DNA from: an uncultured Brevinema sp.
GTDB lineage: Bacteria; Spirochaetota; Brevinematia; Brevinematales; Brevinemataceae
Assembly (NCBI GenBank): GCA_947036575.1
Contig: CAMQSH010000045.1
Span: forward strand, 1 to 12,673
Length of the DNA stretch: 12,673 bases
Reading direction: 5' to 3'
In this document: one piece after another, positions 6,285 through 12,443 of the stretch
How positions within the stretch are numbered: position 1 is the first letter of the stretch
Layout of the letters: each line of letters begins with the position of its first letter
Notes under the pieces: model-generated
Told to the model about the DNA's origin: nothing
The model's database searches: none
What the model saw: the letters and a program-made list of their open reading frames with translations, nothing else
Position numbers and translations under genes: made by a program

Positions 6285-6440
6285 TTAGTCTTCTTTGATA
6301 AAACAAGTTGTCATTTGATGAGAAAACAAGCTATAACTATTTTGAATATATTCGTTTATTTCCTCTTCTACCATGATACTGAATTTTTCTAGATTCTTCA
6401 AACCTCGTGGACTCAAAGTTTCTACTCTATATGCTGGCAT
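6285..6440 (-). CDS. Small paralogue 2, internally shortened (51 aa)
   Basis: A 51-codon gene beginning MPAYRVETLS, with AGAGGA upstream. It aligns with the 78-residue neighbour at 6488-6724: both have RVET near the start, an identical INEYIQN segment, and SHQ followed by Met/Val and Thr. After SHQMTT it passes directly to CFIKED, where the longer copy has about 22 more residues including the last strand (LLITTQIIFVKE). So the middle copy looks like an in-frame internal deletion that kept the C-terminal F-[IV]-K-E. It is an intact frame rather than a frameshift remnant. It may be a non-functional or altered-function paralogue. Confidence 0.65.
   Translation of the reverse strand: MPAYRVETLSPRGLKNLEKFSIMVEEEINEYIQNSYSLFSHQMTTCFIKED
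6339..6359 (-). repeat. 21-nt duplicate inside paralogue 2
   Basis: Identical over 21 bases to 6620-6640 in paralogue 1. Together with a 15-base identity in the two upstream leaders (6456-6470 and 6739-6753), it shows that the genes and their translation starts were copied as one unit. Confidence 0.85.
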
Positions 6441-6487
6441 TGTTAATTCCTCTTGATTTTATAAATATTTAAAAACATTTTCTGGAC

Positions 6488-6724
6488 TTAAAAACCTTCT
6501 TTGACAAAAATAATTTGCGTTGTTATTAGCAAGTAGTCTTGTGGTGAATAATTAGAATTCTTAGACGGATGATTGGTATATGTACTAGTACTTACTTGGT
6601 GAGATAAAACCTTAAATTCATTTTGAATATATTCGTTTATCTTCTCTTCAATTTTATTATTGAATTCTCCTTCGTTCCCCTCTAAATATCTAGTGGTAAA
6701 GGTTTCTACTCTATGTTCAGGCAT
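6488..6724 (-). CDS. Small paralogue 1 of a tandem family (78 aa)
   Basis: Unrecognised. Runs from MPEHRVETFTTRYLEGNEG to TTQIIFVKEGF, with INEYIQNEFKVLSHQVST in the middle. It shares the MxEH start, the FKVLSHQ core and the QIIF-[IV]-[KR]-E end with the gene at 6065-6259, and INEYIQN with 6285-6440. Acidic and polar residues dominate; there is no signal or membrane segment, so it is probably a small cytoplasmic alpha/beta protein that may oligomerise. GAGAGGA precedes the ATG. It starts about 50 bases after the pyrG stop with no terminator between them, so it is probably co-transcribed with pyrG. A loop rich in Asn, Ser and Tyr (about residues 49-62) distinguishes it from the 64-residue paralogue. 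Confidence 0.75.
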   Translation of the reverse strand: MPEHRVETFTTRYLEGNEGEFNNKIEEKINEYIQNEFKVLSHQVSTSTYTNHPSKNSNYSPQDYLLITTQIIFVKEGF

Positions 6725-6776
6725 ATTAAGTCCTCTCTATTTTATAAATATTTATATTAATTCTTTTAATAATAAC

Positions 6777-8378
6777 TTATTTGTTTTTAATGTCAATAAT
6801 TGTTTTAACAAAAGAATCAAATAAAGGGTGTGCTTTTAAAGGAGAAGATAAAAATTCAGGGTGATACTGTACACCAATATACCAAGGATGATCTACTAAT
6901 TCCACAGATTCCACAAGGTTTGAAGGCCCTCGTCCTGAGATTATCAATCCAGCTTTTTCTAATTGTTCTGTATAGGTTGGATTCACTTCAAAACGATGTC
7001 TATGTCTTTCACTTATGGTAGCAGTTCCATAAATCTTAGCAATATGAGATTTAGCTTCAAAATTAGTAGTATAAGCACCTAGTCTCATTGTACCACCGAG
7101 CTCTTTGATGTTTTTGAGATTGGATAACATTTCGATTACGGGATTAGGAGTATTAGGGGTAAACTCCACAGAATCAGCATCAAGTTTGAGAATGTTACGA
7201 GCATACTCTATAACCATACACTGTAATCCTAAACAAATACCAAAAGTAGGGATTTTGTTTATTCTTCCATAAGCAAGCGCTGCTATTTTACCATTAATTC
7301 CTCTTGTACCAAATCCACCTGGTACAAAAATTCCATCAGCTTTAGCGAGAAGATCAAGTACAGTTTTATCGTTTTGTTCTAAAGCTTCAGGATCTACATT
7401 ACAGAGATTTATTTTATGTTTGTGATTATATCCAGCATGGTCAAATGCTTCGACTACGGATTTGTAGGCATCACTCAATTGTAAATATTTTCCTACAAAA
7501 GCAATATCTATAGTTTCTGTAGATTCTTTGATATTTTTAACAATAGTCTTCCAAGGAGAAACATCAGCTTTTTTAAGAGGAAGATCCAAACGATCTTCTA
7601 TCCTTTCTAACACTTTTTCTTGTTGAAGGGTCAAAGGTATTTCGTAGATACTGTACTCTGCATCAGGAAGAGAAATAACAGATTCTTTTTTTACATTACA
7701 AAATAAAGCTAATTTATCTTTTATATCATCGGAAATAGCTTCTTGAGAACGACATACAAGCATATCTGGGTGAATACCTTCTGACATTAATGTTTTAACA
7801 GAGTGTTGGGAAGGCTTTGTTTTATGTTCTCCACCAGCAACCATAGGAATTAATGTTAGATGAATAAACATCACATTTTCTTGTCCTTCTTCAAGAGCAA
7901 ATTGTCTAATCGCTTCAATAAAAGGAACACTTTCTATATCTCCAACAGTACCACCAAGCTCTATAATACAAATATCAGAATTATGTTTGTCAAAAGCTCT
8001 AATACGTCTTTTAATTTCATCAGTAATATGAGGAATTACTTGTACTGTTTGTCCAAGATATTCGCCTCTACGCTCAGATTCAATGACTTTTAGGTAGACA
8101 CGCCCTGTAGTAATGGCAGAATCTTTTGTAGTTTTTATTTGTAGAAATCGTTCATAATTTCCAAGGTCAAGATCTGTTTCAGTCCCATCATCACAAATAA
8201 AAACCTCACCATGTTCATAAGGACGCATCGTTCCTGCATCTACATTAAGATAAGGATCGATTTTCATCATGTTTACAGAGTATTTTCCTGCTTTAATAAG
8301 TGCTCCTATCGCTGAGGCGGTAACACCTTTTCCCAACGAAGATACAACTCCACCTGTTACAAATATATACTTTGACAT
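6777..8378 (-). CDS. pyrG: CTP synthase
   Basis: A 533-residue cytoplasmic enzyme converting UTP to CTP with ATP and glutamine. The N-terminal amidoligase domain opens with MSKYIFVTGGVVSSLGKG (P-loop region), followed by KIDPYLN, the acidic EHGEVF segment and ELGGTVGDIES. The C-terminal class I glutamine amidotransferase domain (about 290-533) has the oxyanion loop PGGFG (353-357), nucleophile Cys382 in GICLGLQ, and His506 and Glu508 in YHPEF. All key residues are present and the length is typical. An in-frame ATG nine codons upstream is not used: CAGGAG lies six bases before the chosen ATG. TTGTAA (8419-8424) and TAAAAT (8396-8401) on the minus strand are spaced correctly but would start RNA too close to that site, so the promoter is uncertain. 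It heads the array leading to manC. Confidence 0.97.
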   Translation of the reverse strand: MSKYIFVTGGVVSSLGKGVTASAIGALIKAGKYSVNMMKIDPYLNVDAGTMRPYEHGEVFICDDGTETDLDLGNYERFLQIKTTKDSAITTGRVYLKVIESERRGEYLGQTVQVIPHITDEIKRRIRAFDKHNSDICIIELGGTVGDIESVPFIEAIRQFALEEGQENVMFIHLTLIPMVAGGEHKTKPSQHSVKTLMSEGIHPDMLVCRSQEAISDDIKDKLALFCNVKKESVISLPDAEYSIYEIPLTLQQEKVLERIEDRLDLPLKKADVSPWKTIVKNIKESTETIDIAFVGKYLQLSDAYKSVVEAFDHAGYNHKHKINLCNVDPEALEQNDKTVLDLLAKADGIFVPGGFGTRGINGKIAALAYGRINKIPTFGICLGLQCMVIEYARNILKLDADSVEFTPNTPNPVIEMLSNLKNIKELGGTMRLGAYTTNFEAKSHIAKIYGTATISERHRHRFEVNPTYTEQLEKAGLIISGRGPSNLVESVELVDHPWYIGVQYHPEFLSSPLKAHPLFDSFVKTIIDIKNK

Positions 8379-8384
8379 GATAAA

Positions 8385-8390
8385 CTCCTG
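8385..8390 (-). promoter_or_regulatory. Ribosome binding site fixing the pyrG start
   Basis: CAGGAG on the minus strand lies six bases before the ATG at 8376-8378. The upstream in-frame ATG at 8405 has no such site, and the conserved N-terminus MSKYIFVTGG begins at 8378. Confidence 0.85.
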
Positions 8391-8442
8391 TTCAAATTTT
8401 AACATATTTTCAGTAGATTTACAATAAAATAGATTGTATAAT

Positions 8443-8471
8443 TTGTAGAAAAATATATAATGTTATATAAT
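8443..8471 (+). promoter_or_regulatory. Sigma-70-type promoter of the arylsulfate sulfotransferase gene
   Basis: TTGTAG (8443-8448) and a consensus TATAAT (8466-8471) are spaced by 17 bases. The region is very AT-rich, so chance TATAAT matches are expected. Confidence 0.5.
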
Positions 8472-8498
8472 ATACATATAATATAAAATGGAGATGAA

Positions 8499-10046
8499 AT
8501 GAAAATTCATGTAATTCTTTTTAGTATATTGTTTTCCATCAATTCTGTTTCTCTTGCTAATGAAAAAAAAATATCCATTAAACTAAATCCTTCAGGTAAT
8601 ACTCCTTTATCAGCAGTTCTTATATTACCTCAAACAAATACCACTCCTATAACTATTATTGTTCAAGGTAAAGAAAGAACACATTCTATCGGAACAGTTT
8701 ATTTTTCTAATTATGGAACAGAGATTCCTATTCATGGCTTATACGAAAATTATACGAATAAAGTGGTTGTACGACAAAAAGATTCTTCTAAAATTTATAA
8801 AATAGTCACAGCAAAATTAGATCTTAAAAATCCAAATAAATCAAATGAACAAATGAAAATTACTACTAGGATAACCAAAAATATTCTACCTCGAGACTCG
8901 TTGTTTGATTATGATTTATATTTTTCTAGCCTTCCCAATGGAAATGAAGTAATAGGCTTTGATAAAAAGGGAGATATTCGCTATCTTTATCATAACAAAA
9001 AAGAAAGCCCTACTATGATAAGAATGGAAGCAGATGATAAAAAAATATATTTTATATATATTACAAATCATAAAAAATATATAAAAAAAGACTTGTTGGG
9101 TAATGTTGTATTCAGTAAAGAATATGATGTGCATCATGAATCTGTAGATATCGGTGCTGGTCGAGAAGTGATTCTTGGTAACTCTCAGTGGGGCTGGGAA
9201 GATATGGTTTTTGAATTGGATAAAAACAAAGATATTGTTAAAACATTATCTATTGGAGATTTGATAAGAGAAGCCACCTCTAAAAAAGATCAAAAATTAT
9301 TAAAAGATTTAATTTATGATGATAAAAACATCTATACTGATAAAAGAAAAAACAAACGTATTGATTGGGCTCATGGTAATTCTTTAGTATATGATAAAAA
9401 AAATGATCGATTATTTGTATCATTAAGACATTTGGGTGTACTTGCTATAAAATATAAAGAATGGAAGTTAGAATGGTTTTTAGTAAATAATGATCTGAAA
9501 ACAGGAGAAGGTATTGAGTATGGTAAAAAACCAGAAGACTCTTTATATTTAATAGACATTCCTTCTTTACAACAATATAGAATGCAAACCCCTAAAGATT
9601 TTGGATCACAAGGGCAACACGCCTTATTTTTGAAAAAAAATGGTAATATTATCTTGTTTGATAATAGATCTCAAGGACGAACAAATACCAATGGATCTCG
9701 TGTTTTAGAGTATTCTTTTGATCATAAAGCTAAAAAAGCAAAAGTTGTTAGAGAATTTGTAGATTTTGATAGATCTTACTCTCAGTATGTGGGCGATATA
9801 GATTTATCGGGACAAACTTTAGAAAACTGGCTGATTTTTTATGGACATAGTTATCCACGTCGTGTTATAGAATTATCTCCAAAAAATGAAGTTTTATTTA
9901 GAATGGATATTAAAATGTCGGGGATGCTTTATAGAGTAGACAAGTTTCCCCTCTATCCTTATCGTAACAAAAAAAAGAAATATAGCTTAGATTATAGAGA
10001 AGATCTTCCCCCAAATAAAAGACCCAGTAGAAATCGTAAAAAATAA
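8499..10046 (+). CDS. assT: Arylsulfate sulfotransferase (AssT family), secreted
   Basis: A 515-residue exported enzyme of the PAPS-independent arylsulfotransferase family, which moves sulfuryl groups between phenolic esters and phenols through a sulfo-histidine. Residues 1-20 are a signal peptide (LFSINSVSLA, cleavage before NEKK). The N-terminal beta domain (about 25-105) has NPSGNTPLSAV and IPIHGLYENYTNKVVV, both typical. The propeller carries the active-site set: DVHHES (His212/213), DWAHGNS (His292), SLRH (Arg310) and GQHALF (His374). The His292-Arg310 spacing of 18 equals His356-Arg374 in E. coli AssT, and His374 fits His436. Odd points are no cysteine anywhere, so the disulfide of the E. 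coli enzyme is absent, and a very basic tail (RNKKKK, NRKK). No dsbL/dsbI partner lies nearby. GGAG is five bases upstream. Substrate unknown. Confidence 0.9.
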   Translation: MKIHVILFSILFSINSVSLANEKKISIKLNPSGNTPLSAVLILPQTNTTPITIIVQGKERTHSIGTVYFSNYGTEIPIHGLYENYTNKVVVRQKDSSKIYKIVTAKLDLKNPNKSNEQMKITTRITKNILPRDSLFDYDLYFSSLPNGNEVIGFDKKGDIRYLYHNKKESPTMIRMEADDKKIYFIYITNHKKYIKKDLLGNVVFSKEYDVHHESVDIGAGREVILGNSQWGWEDMVFELDKNKDIVKTLSIGDLIREATSKKDQKLLKDLIYDDKNIYTDKRKNKRIDWAHGNSLVYDKKNDRLFVSLRHLGVLAIKYKEWKLEWFLVNNDLKTGEGIEYGKKPEDSLYLIDIPSLQQYRMQTPKDFGSQGQHALFLKKNGNIILFDNRSQGRTNTNGSRVLEYSFDHKAKKAKVVREFVDFDRSYSQYVGDIDLSGQTLENWLIFYGHSYPRRVIELSPKNEVLFRMDIKMSGMLYRVDKFPLYPYRNKKKKYSLDYREDLPPNKRPSRNRKK

Positions 10047-10065
10047 TATTATTACTTTTAAACCG

Positions 10066-10095
10066 AACCCCTTATCTATAAAGATGAGGGGTTTT
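10066..10095 (+). terminator. Intrinsic terminator after assT
   Basis: AACCCCTTATC (10066-10076) pairs with GATGAGGGGTT (10083-10093), with one G-T pair, followed by TTTT. Confidence 0.85.
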
Positions 10096-10129
10096 CTAGT
10101 TTTATCTAGTAAAATTCAGAGATAAACAC

Positions 10130-10158
10130 TTGACCTGATACAAAATCCTTATTATTAT
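10130..10158 (+). promoter_or_regulatory. Candidate promoter of the 181-residue gene
   Basis: TTGACC (10130-10135) and TATTAT (10153-10158) are spaced by 17 bases, about 70 bases before the gene start. Confidence 0.5.
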
Positions 10159-10230
10159 TATTTGTATCCTCATTTTCAATATAGAATAAACATATATTTA
10201 TAAATAGAGAATAATACAAGGAGTTTGGAG

Positions 10231-10776
10231 ATGATTAATATTGATTTATTAGGATTTTTAAAAGATATAAAAGATAATGCAGATAGAAAAGAACAAGAGC
10301 AAGAACTGTTTGAATCCGTAAAAGAATTGATAGTGGAATTTATAGAATTTTTACTGAGTGATTCGGAAGTAAATAATCAAACAAATTATAATACGGCACA
10401 TATCATTGCACGATTGAAAGAATCTGGTCAAATAAACTATACAGACCAAGGTCAAGCTCATGAAAAAATCATTAATATGGCTTTGCACACATTAAAAGAA
10501 CAGTATAAACTTACTAAAAAACAAGTATCTTCACTGATGAACATTGTATCCGATATAAGTCCCTCTATTGTTCAAGACGTTTGTTTAGAAAGTCCTGAAC
10601 AGTTATATTTTATTATTTTAGATGATAAAAAAGAAACACTAATCCATCAAGAAAAACTACCCTATAATAAATGTTTGAAGCCTAATACTAAAGAAATTAT
10701 CAAAAAAATATACAATGAAATTAAAGTCGGACAATGGGATAATTTTATAAACACATCCATTAAGGAATTAGGATAG
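10231..10776 (+). CDS. Helical cytoplasmic hypothetical protein (181 aa)
   Basis: Unrecognised. The start at ATG 10231 is preferred because AAGGAG (10218-10223) lies seven bases upstream; an in-frame TTG at 10225 is too close to that site. The protein begins MINIDLLGFLKDIKDNADRK and is rich in Glu, Lys, Asp, Ile and Leu. The first ~50 residues look like two amphipathic helices, a middle helical block follows (HEKIINMALHTLKEQYKL, TKKQVSSLMNIVSDI), and the C-terminus (LYFIILDDKKETLIHQEKL) has one short strand pair before further helices. No signal peptide, membrane segment or catalytic motif is seen. It is monocistronic, between the assT terminator and a bidirectional terminator at 10860-10897. 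Confidence 0.8.
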   Translation: MINIDLLGFLKDIKDNADRKEQEQELFESVKELIVEFIEFLLSDSEVNNQTNYNTAHIIARLKESGQINYTDQGQAHEKIINMALHTLKEQYKLTKKQVSSLMNIVSDISPSIVQDVCLESPEQLYFIILDDKKETLIHQEKLPYNKCLKPNTKEIIKKIYNEIKVGQWDNFINTSIKELG

Positions 10777-10859
10777 TCAAAAATATAAAGACCATCTGTT
10801 AGGATGTTTGCAACATACTTATTTATAATTAATTTTTATACAGTCTATAACTAGACATA

Positions 10860-10897
10860 AAAAACCCTCTCTAACAACTGCTATGAGAGGGTTTTTA
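10860..10897. terminator. Bidirectional intrinsic terminator
   Basis: AAAAACCCTCTC (10860-10871) pairs perfectly with GAGAGGGTTTTT (10885-10896). It can serve the 181-residue gene on plus and the outer-membrane-type gene on minus. Confidence 0.9.
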
Positions 10898-10956
10898 TTT
10901 ATAATTACCAGTGGGAGCACCTACTATAGTGCGATGTTAATTAAAAAATTTAAAAA

Positions 10957-11706
10957 TTATTTGCCGAATACATAACCTAAACTTACGGTTAGATTGTATG
11001 CCATATAATTTTGTTGACTTTCTTTATATCCGAATGCACTTCCATCTTGTGTAGATGTAGTATTATTTCCTTCTATAGTTTCTTTAGATTCTGTGCTTTG
11101 TTTACCAAGAGCAAAATCTAAGCGATGGCTAAATCCAAGTGAAAATCCATTATCAAAAATATATTGTGTTCCTAAAGGAAGTTCAATACCTACGAGAAAA
11201 CTATTACCAGTTTTCATATTTTCAGAACTAGTAATTTCACCTTCTTTAAAAGAAATTTTGTTATTTCCTGTTAAATATCCTAGATTTAAACCTAAAACAT
11301 TAACCATCAAACGTCCTTCTCCAATTTTGCCACCTAACATATAAGTAGATCCTACAGAAAAACTAGTGGTATTCAATCCCATGTTCATACCTTCTGGAAG
11401 TTCAAATTCTTCCCCACCTATTTTAGAAATAGGGCTGAAGTTCATACCAAATCTAACTTTGGTATCAAAACCATGGATCAATGATCCTTGACTAAGATAA
11501 AGATATCCTAAAGTAACGTCAAAACCACCACCGAAGAATTCTTGCTTGGACTGCTTTTTCTCATCAGCAGTGTAGTCTCCATTAGCACCTGTAGTGGTGT
11601 AATTCATATTACCACCAACAGTAGCTTGGAAGTTGTGCTGTCCAACGGCAGCAAAGTTAGCAGATGAGATTAACATCATCGCTAATAAAAGTACTAAATT
11701 TTTCAT
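10957..11706 (-). CDS. Probable outer-membrane beta-barrel protein (249 aa)
   Basis: Residues 1-19 form a classical signal peptide (KNLVLLLAMMLISSANFA) cleaved before AVGQ. The mature protein consists of alternating polar/hydrophobic strands with many Gly, Tyr and Asn, for example FDVTLGYLYLSQGS, KVRFGMNFSP, LMVNVLGLNLGYLTG, FSLGFSHRLDFALG and YNLTVSLGYVFGK. These are separated by polar, Ser/Thr/Asn-rich loops, such as EGNNTTSTQDGS. This is the look of an 8-10 stranded outer-membrane barrel; the last strand ends GYVFGK, two residues past the usual terminal aromatic. No family is named with confidence. AAGGAG lies five bases before the ATG, and a perfect palindrome sits just upstream. It lies downstream of RNA-B on the same strand and could share its transcript. 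Confidence 0.7.
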   Translation of the reverse strand: MKNLVLLLAMMLISSANFAAVGQHNFQATVGGNMNYTTTGANGDYTADEKKQSKQEFFGGGFDVTLGYLYLSQGSLIHGFDTKVRFGMNFSPISKIGGEEFELPEGMNMGLNTTSFSVGSTYMLGGKIGEGRLMVNVLGLNLGYLTGNNKISFKEGEITSSENMKTGNSFLVGIELPLGTQYIFDNGFSLGFSHRLDFALGKQSTESKETIEGNNTTSTQDGSAFGYKESQQNYMAYNLTVSLGYVFGK

Positions 11707-11728
11707 AGTAACTCCTTTTTATTTTTGC

Positions 11729-11748
11729 TTACATTATATATAATGTAA
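11729..11748. promoter_or_regulatory. Perfect 20-bp palindrome in the outer-membrane gene promoter region
   Basis: TTACATTATATATAATGTAA is perfectly self-complementary. It contains TATAAT on both strands and lies about 22-42 bases upstream of the start codon. It could be a dimeric repressor site over the -10 box. It is AT-only in its core, so it could also be compositional. Confidence 0.4.
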
Positions 11749-12054
11749 TACATTTTATTAAAAACAAAACATATACCCAGCTCACCTATAGAGTTTTAGG
11801 GGATATTTTAGAAAAAAACCTAAAACAAAAATTGCTCACTGGGTTATATGTGTTCACCCTCTGAGCTTATAGAAGTTTACTACTTGCACATGGACGTAAA
11901 AACCACAATGAGCGATTTTTTCGCTGTTTCAAGGTGCAAATAACTAACAATACTACTCACACACTAATTTGGAGTATGTGCAAGTAGTATTTAATCAGGG
12001 GGAACGATTATATTATAAGGTGTTTAATTTGGGTGTTTGATTTGTTTTCTAAAC
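11749..12054 (-). other. Non-coding, strongly structured region downstream of RNA-B
   Basis: No supportable gene. It contains a perfect 14-bp inverted repeat, TACTACTTGCACAT (11878-11891) with ATGTGCAAGTAGTA (11976-11989). ACATATACCCAG (11769-11780) pairs with CTGGGTTATATGT (11839-11851) with one bulge, and nested inside is GTTTTAGG/CCTAAAAC (11793-11800, 11819-11826). A small AGCGA/TCGCT hairpin sits at 11911-11925. On the minus strand the 11769-11851 hairpin is followed by a T-rich run, so it could act as a terminator for RNA-B read-through or as a leader element of the outer-membrane gene. Confidence 0.5.
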
Positions 12055-12319
12055 AAAAAAGCCCATAGAATTTGTATTTGCTAACAACTCTTATAGATAA
12101 AATCTAAATATTTCTACTCAGTACTTACACCAAAAAATCATACAAACGCCTATGGGCAATTAATATAAAGGTACTTGATGTAAGTACTAAAAACAAATAT
12201 CTAGACACAATTCTTGTATTTAAAATAAAAAAAAGATTTCCTACACAGAAAACCCCTATCTTAAAAACACAAGATAGAAATATAATATAGATTATTTCTA
12301 ATCTATAAGAGATGTTAGC
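12055..12319 (-). ncRNA. RNA-B: putative structured RNA with pseudoknot (copy 2 of 2)
   Basis: Inverted, diverged copy of RNA-A. On the minus strand, after a strong promoter, come an imperfect hairpin with an eight-T run and ATTTTAAA (as in RNA-A), a small ACAA/TTGT hairpin, the shared TTGTGTCTAGAT, then helix P1. P1 is AGTACTTACATC (plus 12177-12188) with GGTGTAAGTACT (plus 12120-12131), 12 bp with one G-U; its sequence differs from RNA-A yet still pairs. The loop holds the 30-nt block, whose GCCCATAG (plus 12150-12157) is complementary to the downstream CTATGGGC (plus 12061-12068). A six-T run follows at once, so the RNA may end there at about 260-270 nt. GTTAGCAAA precedes the 3' strand. 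Not assignable to a family I know. Confidence 0.7.
12140..12169 (-). repeat. 30-nt conserved block, copy B (inverted partner at 1975-2004)
   Basis: The minus strand here matches RNA-A at 28 of 30 positions. The two differences flank the pseudoknot strand GCCCATAGG and leave it intact. Confidence 0.85.
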
Positions 12320-12325
12320 AAGAAT

Positions 12326-12354
12326 AGTATAGAGTATAATAAAATTATTGTCAA
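12326..12354 (-). promoter_or_regulatory. Strong sigma-70-type promoter of RNA-B
   Basis: On the minus strand a consensus TTGACA (12349-12354) and TATACT (12326-12331) are spaced by exactly 17 bases; start site near 12319. The box and spacer are shared with the RNA-A promoter. Confidence 0.8.
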
Positions 12355-12388
12355 GAAAAATTTTTGAATAGTGAAACTCGCCTCACGC

Positions 12389-12417
12389 TTGAGATAAATA
12401 ATGAAGTAATGTATAAT
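12389..12417 (+). promoter_or_regulatory. Promoter of the truncated gene at the window end
   Basis: TTGAGA (12389-12394) and a consensus TATAAT (12412-12417) are spaced by 17 bases. It is divergent from the RNA-B promoter, with about 35 bases between the two -35 boxes. Confidence 0.7.
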
Positions 12418-12443
12418 ATAAACAAATAAAATAGGAGTTTGTC

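Noticed and set aside
8379..8405. Longer pyrG start nine codons upstream
   Set aside because: No ribosome site; the conserved CTP synthase N-terminus starts at 8378, with CAGGAG six bases before it.
1975..12169. The inverted 30-nt blocks as ends of one 10-kb mobile element
   Set aside because: The block lies inside an RNA hairpin loop, the interior carries housekeeping genes (lysS, pyrG), and there is no transposase, integrase or target duplication.
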